Assembly: GCA_002695005.1 (NCBI GenBank)
Contig: NZNT01000029.1
Span: forward strand, 434,001 to 498,000
Direction: 5' to 3'
Length of the DNA: 64,000 nucleotides
Source of the DNA: Maritimibacter sp.
GTDB lineage: Bacteria > Pseudomonadota > Alphaproteobacteria > Rhodobacterales > Rhodobacteraceae
Shown one piece after another: positions 8,632-17,581 of the stretch. The translations under genes were made by a program, and so were the position numbers. Under the pieces are notes generated by a model, which saw only the letters and a program-made list of their open reading frames with translations, made no database searches and was not told the DNA's origin. Position 1 is the stretch's first letter, and each line of letters opens with the position of its first letter.

Positions 8632-9936
8632 CTAGTCGATGATCGCCAGAATCGGGTCCGTCAGCTCCGGCGCCTCGCCCACGCGATAGGCCGCGCGGAT
8701 CTGCGCCTCCGCCGCGTCGAGCTGTGCCTCGGTGCGCGCGTAGACGGTGCAGAGCGGCGTGCCGACTGACACCGCCTCGCCAAGGTCCAGCAGTCCGGTC
8801 AACCCGACCGCCGGGTCGACCGTATCGCTCGACACCCGCCGCCCGCCGCCCAGTTCCACCACGGCGAGCCCGATGCCCCTCGTGTCGATCTCACAGATGT
8901 TGCCTTCGACCGGGGCCATCACGTCGCGCGACAGCGGTGCAACGGGCAGGTGATCGGCGTAACGCTCGACGAAGTCCGTGGGGCCGCCCAGCCCGGCGAC
9001 CATGCGCCCGAACACCTCAGCCGCGCGCCCGTCCTCAAGTGCCGCGCGGGCGACCGAAAACCCGGTTTCGCGGTCCTCGGTCACTCCGGCCAGCGAGAGC
9101 ATCTCACCCGCCAGCGACAGGGTCACGAACTCCAGCCGCACGTCGCGGCGCACATCCGTCAGGAACTCGACCGCGTTCACCACCTCGACCGCGTTTCCGG
9201 CGGCGGAGGCGAGCGGCTGGTTCATCCCCGTGAGCAGCGCGTGACAGGGCACGCCCGCCGCCGTGGACACCTGCGCGATGCTGCGCGCCAGCGCCTCCGA
9301 TTGATCGTATGTCGGCATGAAGGCCCCGTTGCCGGTCTTCACGTCCATCACCAGTGCGTCGAGCCCGGCCGACAGTTTCTTGGACAGGATCGAAGCGGTG
9401 ATGAGCGGGATCGACTCCACCGTCGCGGTCACGTCCCGGATGCCGTAGAACCGTTTGTCGGCGGGGGCGATGGTGCCGGTCTGGCCGATGATGGCGCAGC
9501 CCACCTCGCGTACGACCCGCTCGAACGTCGCGTTGTCCGGCGTGGCGGAATAGCCCGGAATGCTCTCCATCTTGTCGAGCGTCCCGCCCGTGTGACCCAG
9601 CCCCCGGCCCGAGATCATCGGAACGAACCCGCCGCATGCCGCCACGATCGGGGCGAGCATGAGCGAGACGTTGTCGCCCACGCCGCCGGTCGAATGCTTG
9701 TCCACCACGGGGCCCGGCAGGTCCCAGGTCAGCACGTCGCCGGAATCGCGCATGGCAAGCGTCAGGGCCGCCGCCTCCTCGGCCGTCATGCCCTGAAAGA
9801 ACACGGCCATCCCGAAGGCACCCACCTGTTCGTCCGCCGCGGCCCCGTCGGCGATCCCGGCGACCAGCGTGGCGATCTCGTCTTCGTTCAGCGTGCCGCC
9901 GTCGCGCTTCTTTCGGATGATCTCGGATATCAACAT
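8632..9936 (-). CDS. deoA: Thymidine phosphorylase
   Basis: 434 residues from ATG 9936. DeoA phosphorolyses thymidine to thymine and deoxyribose-1-phosphate in pyrimidine salvage. The family signature is SGRGLGHTGGTLDKMESIPG (residues ~114-133). Other landmarks are VDKHSTGGVGDNVSL near residue 85 (phosphate-binding) and VMDVKTGNGAFM near residue 195. I chose the start giving MLISEIIRKKRDG, which matches the family N terminus. No other deo genes are adjacent. Confidence 0.95.
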   Translation of the reverse strand: MLISEIIRKKRDGGTLNEDEIATLVAGIADGAAADEQVGAFGMAVFFQGMTAEEAAALTLAMRDSGDVLTWDLPGPVVDKHSTGGVGDNVSLMLAPIVAACGGFVPMISGRGLGHTGGTLDKMESIPGYSATPDNATFERVVREVGCAIIGQTGTIAPADKRFYGIRDVTATVESIPLITASILSKKLSAGLDALVMDVKTGNGAFMPTYDQSEALARSIAQVSTAAGVPCHALLTGMNQPLASAAGNAVEVVNAVEFLTDVRRDVRLEFVTLSLAGEMLSLAGVTEDRETGFSVARAALEDGRAAEVFGRMVAGLGGPTDFVERYADHLPVAPLSRDVMAPVEGNICEIDTRGIGLAVVELGGGRRVSSDTVDPAVGLTGLLDLGEAVSVGTPLCTVYARTEAQLDAAEAQIRAAYRVGEAPELTDPILAIID

Positions 9937-10013
9937 GCGGCCACCTTGACCCATCGGTCAAATTTCGCAAGCGCGACTTGCCAAGCCGGGACGGGCAGGA
10001 CAAAACCCGCCCC

Positions 10014-10520
10014 ATGATCACCCGCGAGCATACCAAGGCCGACGCGCCCTCCACCGCCGTCTATTCCGATTGCGAACGCTACCGCTACATGCTGACGCGC
10101 ACATGGGACCCGGCGGGCAGGCGCGCTCTGTTCATCATGCTGAACCCGTCCACGGCGACCGAAGTGCAGAACGACCCGACGGTTGAGCGCTGCGAACGGC
10201 GTGCCCGTACGCTGGGCTTTGGCGCCTTCCGTGTGCTCAACATCTTCGCCTGGCGCGATACCGATCCGCGCGCGATGCGCCGCGCCGACGATCCGGTGGG
10301 GCCGGAAAACGATGCGGCGATCCGCGAAAGCGTCGAGTGGGCGGATCAGGTGATCTGCGCCTGGGGCACCCACGGCGAACACCGCGCGCGCGGCGCGGCG
10401 GTCGAGGCGCTCCTGCGCGCGACGGGCAAGCCGCTCTATCACCTCGGGCTGTCAAAGGCCGGGCACCCGAAACACCCGCTCTACATCGCCTACACCCAGC
10501 AGCCCGAGCTCTGGACATAA
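10014..10520 (+). CDS. DUF1643 domain-containing protein
   Basis: 168 residues from ATG 10014. The DUF1643 hallmark FIMLNPSTATEVQNDPTVERC is seen in two adjacent stretches near residue 42, followed by RVLNIFAWRDTDP and VICAWGTHGEH; the C terminus has KPLYHLGLSKAGHPKHPLY. Members are small cytosolic proteins of unknown biochemical role found in many bacteria and phages. It stands alone, with a dispersed repeat between it and the convergent serA. Confidence 0.85.
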   Translation: MITREHTKADAPSTAVYSDCERYRYMLTRTWDPAGRRALFIMLNPSTATEVQNDPTVERCERRARTLGFGAFRVLNIFAWRDTDPRAMRRADDPVGPENDAAIRESVEWADQVICAWGTHGEHRARGAAVEALLRATGKPLYHLGLSKAGHPKHPLYIAYTQQPELWT

Positions 10521-10544
10521 GAAAAGGCCACCGAAACGGCAGCC

Positions 10545-10593
10545 TCTTCTCTGGTCCGGAAATACCTCGGGGGTGCGGGGGCAGAGCCCCCGC
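10545..10593 (+). repeat. Dispersed GC-rich hairpin repeat, copy 3
   Basis: CCTCTTCTCTGGTCCGGAAATA is seen in two parts, followed by CCTCGGGGGTGCGGGGGCAG and AGCCCCCGC. The GGGGGC/GCCCCC hairpin is the same as in copy 2. It lies between convergent DUF1643 and serA and may terminate both. Confidence 0.75.
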
Positions 10594-10626
10594 CCGGGTC
10601 GGACCGGCGTCAGCCGGTTCGAACCC

Positions 10627-12219
10627 TCAGATCGCGAATTGCAGCGCGCTCACGTTCTGGAACATGCCGGTGTCCTTGAGCGCCTTGCGCACATCCGCCG
10701 GCACTTCCGCATCGACGTAGAGGAGCGCGATGGCGTCGCCGCCCTGCGTCTGCCGCCCGAGCGTGAAGTTGGCGATGTTCACGCCCATCTGCCCCAGCGT
10801 CGCCCCGAGCGCGCCGATGATGCCCGGCTCGTCGCGGTTGGTGGTGTACAGCATGTGCGCCCCGATCTCGGCGTCGATGGTGATACCCTTGATCTGGATA
10901 AAGCGCGGCTTGCCGTCCGAGAACACCGTGCCCGCGATGGAGCGTTCGCGGTTGGCGGTCTTTACCACGATCTTGATGTAGCCGTCGAAGACGCCCGATT
11001 TGTCCTGCGTGGTGGTCGAGGACTTGATGCCGCGATCCTTGGCCACGATCGGCGCGGAAACCATGTTGATCTCCGCGTTCTGCGGCTTGAGCAGACCCGC
11101 CAGAACGGCACAGTCGAGCGCTTTCACGTTCATCTTCGACGCCACGCCATCGAGCGTGACGTTGATTTCCTTGATCGGCTCCTCGGTCATCTGGCCGATG
11201 AAGGCGCCCAGATGCTCGGCCAGCTTGATCCACGGGCCCATGACCTTGGCTTCCTCGGCCGTCACCGACGGCATGTTGAGCGCGTTGGTCACGGCGCCGG
11301 TCAGCAGGTAGTCCGAGATCTGTTCGGCGACTTGCAGCGCCACGTTCTCCTGCGCCTCGGTCGTGGAGGCGCCGAGGTGCGGGGTGCAGACCACGTTGGG
11401 CAGGCCGAAGAGCGGGCTGTCGGTCGCGGGCTCGACCTCGAACACGTCGAAGGCGGCACCGGCGACATGGCCCGACTTGAGCGCCTCGGCGAGCGCGGCT
11501 TCATCCACCAGGCCGCCACGGGCGCAGTTGATGATCCGCACGCCCTTCTTGGTCTTGGCGAGGCTTTCGGCGTTCAGGATGCCGCGCGTCTTGTCGGTGA
11601 GCGGGACGTGCAGCGTGATGAAGTCGGAGCGGGTGAGGAGCTCGTCCAGCTCGACCTTCTCGACGCCCAGCTTGTCGGCGCGTTCCTGGCTCAGGAACGG
11701 GTCGAAAGCGATGACCTTCATCTTCAGCCCGCGCGCGCGCTCGGCGGCGATAGAGCCGATGTTGCCGCAGCCGATGACGCCAAGCGTCTTGGCGGTCAGC
11801 TCGACCCCCATGAACCGGGACTTCTCCCACTTGCCGGCCTGGGTAGAGGCGTCGGCTTCGGGGATCTGGCGGGCCACGGCCATCATCATGGCGATGGCGT
11901 GTTCGGCGGTGGTGATGGAGTTGCCGAAGGGCGTGTTCATCACGATTGCGCCTTTTTGCGAGGCGGCCGGAATGTCGACGTTATCCACCCCGATCCCGGC
12001 GCGGCCGATGACCTTGAGGTTGGTGGCTTTCTCCAGAACCTCGGCGGTCACTTTGGTGGCCGAGCGGATGGCGAGGCCATCGTACTGGCCGATCACCTCG
12101 AGGAGCTTTTCCTTGTCCTTGCCGAGGGTCGGTTCGAAATCGACGTCGATGCCGCGATCACGGAAGATCTGGACGGCGGTTTCCGAGAGCTTGTCGGAGA
12201 CGAGAACTTTGGGGGCCAT
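10627..12219 (-). CDS. serA: D-3-phosphoglycerate dehydrogenase
   Basis: 530 residues from ATG 12219, with AAAGGA upstream. SerA oxidises 3-phosphoglycerate to 3-phosphohydroxypyruvate, the first committed step of serine synthesis. Seen are the NAD-binding GVIGCGNIGSIAAERARGL (residues ~147-165), the catalytic RGGLVDEAALAEAL and the histidine in VVCTPHLGASTTEAQENVA. The long C terminus has the ASB/intervening domain and an ACT domain starting near DEPGIIGALGATLGQMGVNI, so this is the long three-domain form, probably feedback-sensitive to serine. It lies 94 bp downstream of serC on the same strand with a branched inverted-repeat structure in the gap. Confidence 0.96.
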   Translation of the reverse strand: MAPKVLVSDKLSETAVQIFRDRGIDVDFEPTLGKDKEKLLEVIGQYDGLAIRSATKVTAEVLEKATNLKVIGRAGIGVDNVDIPAASQKGAIVMNTPFGNSITTAEHAIAMMMAVARQIPEADASTQAGKWEKSRFMGVELTAKTLGVIGCGNIGSIAAERARGLKMKVIAFDPFLSQERADKLGVEKVELDELLTRSDFITLHVPLTDKTRGILNAESLAKTKKGVRIINCARGGLVDEAALAEALKSGHVAGAAFDVFEVEPATDSPLFGLPNVVCTPHLGASTTEAQENVALQVAEQISDYLLTGAVTNALNMPSVTAEEAKVMGPWIKLAEHLGAFIGQMTEEPIKEINVTLDGVASKMNVKALDCAVLAGLLKPQNAEINMVSAPIVAKDRGIKSSTTTQDKSGVFDGYIKIVVKTANRERSIAGTVFSDGKPRFIQIKGITIDAEIGAHMLYTTNRDEPGIIGALGATLGQMGVNIANFTLGRQTQGGDAIALLYVDAEVPADVRKALKDTGMFQNVSALQFAI

Positions 12220-12250
12220 GTGTTTGGTCCTTTGATGTAAATGGGGGGTG

Positions 12251-12304
12251 CTCGTCGAGGGCGATGCCCTCTCCTCGCGAGGAGGGCCGACGGCCCCCGA
12301 CGAG
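12251..12304 (-). promoter_or_regulatory. Branched inverted-repeat structure in the serC-serA gap
   Basis: A closing stem CTCGTCG (12251-12257) / CGACGAG (12298-12304) encloses three consecutive hairpins: AGGGC-GAT-GCCCT (12258-12270), CTCCT-CGCG-AGGAG (12271-12284) and GGGCC-GAC-GGCCC (12284-12296, sharing one base with the previous). As RNA on the serA strand it would form a compact four-way junction just upstream of the serA ribosome-binding site. Function is not known; it could be a leader element or an mRNA processing point. Confidence 0.5.
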
Positions 12305-12313
12305 CGGAATGTC

Positions 12314-13459
<1,146 letters not shown>

Positions 13460-13625
13460 GGTATCCTTCCAGATATATGCCCCTCGTTGGGGAGGGGTGT
13501 CCCGTCGACGCAGATACGGCCGGGCCATGATGCGCACAAGTGGGAAAATCGCGTGAAACCGACCTATTCGTGCGGCGTTCCGACACGGTGTGGAGCGGAT
13601 CGGAAACCCCGAGACCGCCCGCGCG

Positions 13626-14225
13626 TCAGCGCTGGAGGCGGGACTCGGCCACCGCGAGGTCCGCGGGCGTGTTCACGTTGAAGAAGTCCTCGGTCGCGAA
13701 AACCGCGCTCACCGCGCCCTTCGCCTCGGCAAAATCCATGACCTTGCGCGTTCCCGCCTCGATGGAGCCGCGCAGCGAGTCGGACAGCGGCACATGCCAC
13801 AGCCCCGTCACGGGCTGGAGCCCGTCCGGGGTTTCGGCCAGCACGATCGGGGCCCGGCTCACCACCTGCGCCTGCGCCAGCCGCGCGACCAGCCCGGCCG
13901 GGAGAAAGGGTGTGTCGGTCGCGACCGTCAGCACCCATTCGGATTTCAGCGCCTGCGCCCAGTCCATCGCGGCGAGGATGCCGGCGAGCGGGCCGGGATG
14001 ATCCTCGATCCCGTCCGCGATCACGGGCCTCTTGCGTCCGAACCGCGCCGGGTCGCCGTTGGAATTGATCGCGATGGGGCCGACCTGCGGCAACAGGCGG
14101 TCGATGACATGATCGACCATCGGGCGACCGGCCAGGGCGATCAGCGCCTTGTCCTGGCCACCCATACGCGTGGCGCGCCCGCCCGCGAGGATCACGGCGG
14201 GCGGCGAGAATGTCCCGTCTTCCAT
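13626..14225 (-). CDS. mobA: Molybdenum cofactor guanylyltransferase
   Basis: 199 residues. MobA transfers GMP from GTP to molybdopterin-Mo to make the guanine-dinucleotide cofactor used by DMSO-reductase-family enzymes. The N-terminal nucleotide-binding loop is [20 protein letters not shown] (residues ~13-32), followed by [16 protein letters not shown] (metal-binding aspartate) and [15 protein letters not shown]. Length is normal. It is divergent from azlC; no mob/moe genes are adjacent. Confidence 0.92.
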   Translation of the reverse strand: MEDGTFSPPAVILAGGRATRMGGQDKALIALAGRPMVDHVIDRLLPQVGPIAINSNGDPARFGRKRPVIADGIEDHPGPLAGILAAMDWAQALKSEWVLTVATDTPFLPAGLVARLAQAQVVSRAPIVLAETPDGLQPVTGLWHVPLSDSLRGSIEAGTRKVMDFAEAKGAVSAVFATEDFFNVNTPADLAVAESRLQR

Positions 14226-14320
14226 GCGCCGAGACTGCGCCTGCCCCGGGTCATGCGCAAGGTCCGGGTTGCATCACCCCGGCGCCGGGAATAGCCAGTA
14301 CCGGCGAAAGGGACCGTTTC

Positions 14321-15028
14321 ATGAGCAACGACAAGCTGTCATTCGGCAAAGGCTTCCGCGACGGGTTGCCCTTTGTCTTCGTTATCGTCCCGTTCGGTAT
14401 GCTGTTCGGCGTGGTCGCGACCGAGGCGGGGCTCGACCTTGCGCAGGTCATGGTGATGACTGTGCTCGTGATCGCGGGCGCCTCGCAATTCGCCGCGATT
14501 CAGCAGATGGGGGACAGCGCACCTGTCTTCATCGTGCTGGCGACGGCGCTTGCCGTGAACCTGCGCATGGCGATGTATTCCGCGACGATGGCGCCCCATC
14601 TGGGTGCCGCGCCGTTGTGGAAGCGGGCCGTGGCGGCCTATTTCCTTGTCGATCAGAGCGCGGTTCTCGCCACGGCGGAATTCGAGGCCCGGCCGAAGGC
14701 CACGCTTGCTGAGAAGTTCGCCTATTTCTTCGGTGTCGTCGCGCCGATCGCGCCGCTCTGGTACGGGGCGACATGGATCGGCGCCGTCGTCGGCGGGCGC
14801 ATCCCGGAGAGCTTCGCGCTCGATTTCGCGATGCCGATCACGTTCCTCGCCATGATCGCGCCGATGGTCAAAACGCTGGCGCATCTCGGCGCGGCGCTGA
14901 CGTCGGTGGTTGTGGCGCTTGCACTGGCGTGGATGCCCTACGGGACCGGGCTTCTGGTCGCGGCGGTCTGCGCGATGGCGGTCGGGTCGTTTATTGAAGT
15001 GGCACAGGCACGGAGGGCGGCGGCATGA
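14321..15028 (+). CDS. azlC: AzlC family branched-chain amino acid exporter, large subunit
   Basis: 235 residues from ATG 14321. AzlC and AzlD form a two-component inner-membrane exporter for branched-chain amino acids and analogues such as azaleucine. Around seven hydrophobic helices are visible; family landmarks are GFRDGLPFVFVIVPFG at the N terminus, VIAGASQFAAIQQMGD (residues ~50-66) and NLRMAMYSATMAPHLG (residues ~82-97). The last four bases overlap azlD. No Lrp-type regulator is adjacent. Confidence 0.9.
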   Translation: MSNDKLSFGKGFRDGLPFVFVIVPFGMLFGVVATEAGLDLAQVMVMTVLVIAGASQFAAIQQMGDSAPVFIVLATALAVNLRMAMYSATMAPHLGAAPLWKRAVAAYFLVDQSAVLATAEFEARPKATLAEKFAYFFGVVAPIAPLWYGATWIGAVVGGRIPESFALDFAMPITFLAMIAPMVKTLAHLGAALTSVVVALALAWMPYGTGLLVAAVCAMAVGSFIEVAQARRAAA

Positions 15029-15357
15029 CCGGATTTCCCGACTCGCAGATCTGGCTGGTAATCGCACTCCTCGGCCTCGGCACGTTCCTGATCCGGTTTT
15101 CGTTCCTCGGCCTGATCGGGGACCGGGACATGCCCGAATGGGTGCTGCGCGCGCTGCGCTATACGCCGGTCGCGGTCATCCCCGGCCTCGTCGCGCCGCT
15201 GGTGCTCTGGCCCGCCGCGACGGACGGTCAGCCCGACCCCTCGCGGCTCGTGGCCGCGGCGGTGACGCTCGCGGTCGGCGGGTTCACGAAGAACGTGCTC
15301 GCCGCCATCGCGAGCGGGGCTGCGACGCTCTACCTCATGCTCTGGCTGGTGGGTTAG
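15025..15357 (+). CDS. azlD: AzlD family branched-chain amino acid exporter, small subunit
   Basis: 110 residues with four hydrophobic helices. The family motif LGTFLIRFSFL near residue 18 and the segment ALRYTPVAVIPGLVAPLVLW are visible. It overlaps azlC by ATGA, which implies coupled translation of the two exporter subunits, and its 3' end overlaps the convergent RNase T2 gene by four bases. Confidence 0.9.
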   Translation: MTGFPDSQIWLVIALLGLGTFLIRFSFLGLIGDRDMPEWVLRALRYTPVAVIPGLVAPLVLWPAATDGQPDPSRLVAAAVTLAVGGFTKNVLAAIASGAATLYLMLWLVG

Positions 15358-15986
15358 CGCACGGGCTCCAGCAGGGCCTTCTGCATCGAACAGTCGCGCC
15401 GGGTGTCCGGGGCGCAGGCGCGCGGCGTGAGGTCTTGGGTAAGGCAGATCCGCGCCTCCTGAATATGTCCGTCGCGGCAGGTGATCGTGACCATGTCCGG
15501 CTCCAGCGCCGGGTTGGCCTGAAGGAACGCCTCTTCGATCAGGCTGGCGGGCACGGCGAAGGTCCGGTCGATCTTGCGCAGCACCTCGGGTTTCTCGACC
15601 GAATCGAAGGCCCTGCGGGCGAGGTCGTAATACGCCCCGGCCTCCATCCCCGAACAGACCCCGTGTTTCTTCCATTGATACCATGCGGCCCCGCCGGCAC
15701 CGAAGATGTCGGCCTGCGCGGCGGTCATCTGGCGCGAGGGCGCACGGGTCGTCGTGGGGCAGTAGGCGGGCCAGCCCTGTTCGTATTGCGGCCAGAGCCC
15801 GTGGACCACCCAGCCGAGATCCCGCGTGCATTGCTCCGCCTCGCGTGCATCGCCCTCAAGCTTGCACCAGTTGGGCGACCACGACAGGGCGAGGACGTAG
15901 TAGTCGAAGTCCCCGGCCCGTTCGCCATCGGCGCGGGCGGGAAGGGCCGACAGGGCCACGAGCAGGATCGGCAACAGGAGGTGCAT
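15354..15986 (-). CDS. Secreted ribonuclease T2 family protein
   Basis: 210 residues with a signal peptide (MHLLLPILLVALSALPARA, cleavage before D). Both conserved active-site segments are present: CAS I as WVVHGLWPQYEQGWP (residues ~59-73) and CAS II as WYQWKKHGVCSGM (residues ~102-114), carrying the catalytic histidines, plus cysteines suited to disulphides. The enzyme should cut RNA endonucleolytically via 2',3'-cyclic phosphates in the periplasm or outside the cell, probably for nutrient scavenging. Convergent with azlD. Confidence 0.93.
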   Translation of the reverse strand: MHLLLPILLVALSALPARADGERAGDFDYYVLALSWSPNWCKLEGDAREAEQCTRDLGWVVHGLWPQYEQGWPAYCPTTTRAPSRQMTAAQADIFGAGGAAWYQWKKHGVCSGMEAGAYYDLARRAFDSVEKPEVLRKIDRTFAVPASLIEEAFLQANPALEPDMVTITCRDGHIQEARICLTQDLTPRACAPDTRRDCSMQKALLEPVR

Positions 15987-16110
15987 TCACTCTTTCCTCA
16001 GACGTTTGCCCGCACTATATAGGCGCCAAGTTTCCCGACAACGGTAGCCCAGCCTGCGACAGGCGCCCCTTTCCGGGGACTGGCACCGGCGTATCTAAAG
16101 GAGTGCCGAT

Positions 16111-16860
16111 ATGGACAAACCGATCATGGCGAAAGCCACCGCCGTGTGGCTGGTGGACAATACGACGATCAGCTTCAGGCAGATCGCGGATTTCTGCGGG
16201 CTGCACGAGCTTGAAGTGCAGGGCATCGCCGACGGCGACGTGGCGCAGGGCGTGAAGGGCTTTGACCCGATCACCAACAACCAGCTCACGCAGGATGAGA
16301 TCGACGCGGCGGAAAAGTCGCCGACCCACAAGCTCAAGCTCAAGTACAACGCCGCCGCCGTAGGCGAGGAAAAGCGCCGTGGCCCGCGCTACACCCCGCT
16401 GTCCAAGCGTCAGGACCGTCCGAACTCGATCCTCTGGCTGGTGAAGTTCCACCCGGAGCTGACCGACGCGCAGATCGCCAAGCTGGTGGGCACCACCAAA
16501 CCGACGATCCAGTCGATCCGCGAGCGTACGCACTGGAACATCCAGCAGATGGAGCCGATCGACCCGGTCGCGCTGGGTCTGTGCAAACAGACCGAGCTGG
16601 ACGCCGCCGTGCAGAAGGCCGCATCCAAGAAGGCCAAGGAAGGCGACGCGATGTCGGACGAGGACCGGCGCAAGCTTCTCTCGACCGAGCAGAGCCTTGG
16701 CATGGACGCCGAGCCCAAGATGCCGACCGCCATCGAAGGGCTGGAGACGTTCACGCTCTCCGGTGATGATGAAGAGGACAAGAAGGAAGAGCCGGTGGAT
16801 GCCGAGAGCTTCTTCAACCTCCCCGACAACGATGACGAGGATGACGACGACGACCGCTGA
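16111..16860 (+). CDS. trcR: DUF1013 family cell-cycle transcriptional regulator (TrcR-like)
   Basis: 249 residues; AAAGGAG lies 9 bases before the ATG. The N-terminal ~180 residues match the alphaproteobacterial DUF1013 family: ATAVWLVDNTTISFRQIADF, then GPRYTPLSKRQDRPNSILWL, and a predicted helix-turn-helix LTDAQIAKLVGTTKPTIQSI. The tail is highly acidic, ending in an aspartate run. The Caulobacter homologue TrcR associates with RNA polymerase and cell-cycle genes. A strong terminator follows, so it is probably monocistronic. Confidence 0.9.
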   Translation: MDKPIMAKATAVWLVDNTTISFRQIADFCGLHELEVQGIADGDVAQGVKGFDPITNNQLTQDEIDAAEKSPTHKLKLKYNAAAVGEEKRRGPRYTPLSKRQDRPNSILWLVKFHPELTDAQIAKLVGTTKPTIQSIRERTHWNIQQMEPIDPVALGLCKQTELDAAVQKAASKKAKEGDAMSDEDRRKLLSTEQSLGMDAEPKMPTAIEGLETFTLSGDDEEDKKEEPVDAESFFNLPDNDDEDDDDDR

Positions 16861-16886
16861 TCGTCGCCCTCGCGTTGAACCTGATG

Positions 16887-16914
16887 AACCCCGGCCCCTG
16901 CGCCGGGGTTTTTC
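16887..16914 (+). terminator. Intrinsic terminator after trcR
   Basis: A 9-bp stem AACCCCGGC (16887-16895) / GCCGGGGTT (16902-16910) with a six-base loop is followed by a T run (TTTTTCTTT), 27 bp past the trcR stop. Confidence 0.92.
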
Positions 16915-16995
16915 TTTGCCGCTGCGTCACGTCCCTCATGTAGCTGGCCTGAACGCGAGCGATATCCTACGCTTAGGAGAATATCGGAGGATTTC

Positions 16996-17565
16996 ATGCA
17001 CAGGCTCATCGCGCTTACCCTGCTTTCGTTCACGGCGACCCCCGCCGCTGCCTATGACGTCTGTGACGAGGCCTGGTATATCCGCAACCTGATCTTCGAC
17101 CGCGCGGGCTACTGCTTTGGCTCGACACTCGGTCAGGCGGTGTTCGACAACACCGGCTGCACCGGCAAGGACGTCTCGCTGTCGCCCGGAGACGCCGCGA
17201 CGGTCGAAATGATCCGTGAGCAGGAAGGCTGGATGGCCTGTGCCGTGGATACGGGCGCGACCCGGCTCGACGTGCCGCACCGCGCGCTTCTCGACCGGCT
17301 GGAGGTGCTGCCGGTGCCGACCGACACCGCCTCTGGCTGCATTGGCTGGACCGGGGGGCCGATCCCGCTTCTCGCCGCCCCGCGCGAAGACGCGGCACTG
17401 GTCGGACGGGGCGAGGCCGGGGTGAACGTGGTCTGGGAATACGACTACGAGTCGGTGCTGGACGGCTGGCAGTTCCTGACGCTCTACCGCGACAGCGAGC
17501 TGGTCGGAATGGGGTGGAGCATCACGCCGATCTTCGAGGATCAATGCACCTCGCAGGCCGGATGA
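16996..17565 (+). CDS. Secreted DUF4453 / YARHG-domain protein
   Basis: 189 residues with a signal peptide (MHRLIALTLLSFTATPAAA). The mature N terminus, YDVCDEAWYIRNLIFDRAGY then CFGSTLGQAVFDNTGC (residues ~20-55), is a YARHG-type module with three cysteines. The rest resembles DUF4453 of Rhodobacteraceae, a tryptophan/cysteine-rich region ending FEDQC. It is probably periplasmic; the function is unknown. An AGGAG lies upstream around 16975 and the start is preceded by TATCGGAGGATTTC, a good ribosome-binding site. Confidence 0.78.
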   Translation: MHRLIALTLLSFTATPAAAYDVCDEAWYIRNLIFDRAGYCFGSTLGQAVFDNTGCTGKDVSLSPGDAATVEMIREQEGWMACAVDTGATRLDVPHRALLDRLEVLPVPTDTASGCIGWTGGPIPLLAAPREDAALVGRGEAGVNVVWEYDYESVLDGWQFLTLYRDSELVGMGWSITPIFEDQCTSQAG

Positions 17566-17581
17566 ACCGCTCCGGACGCCG

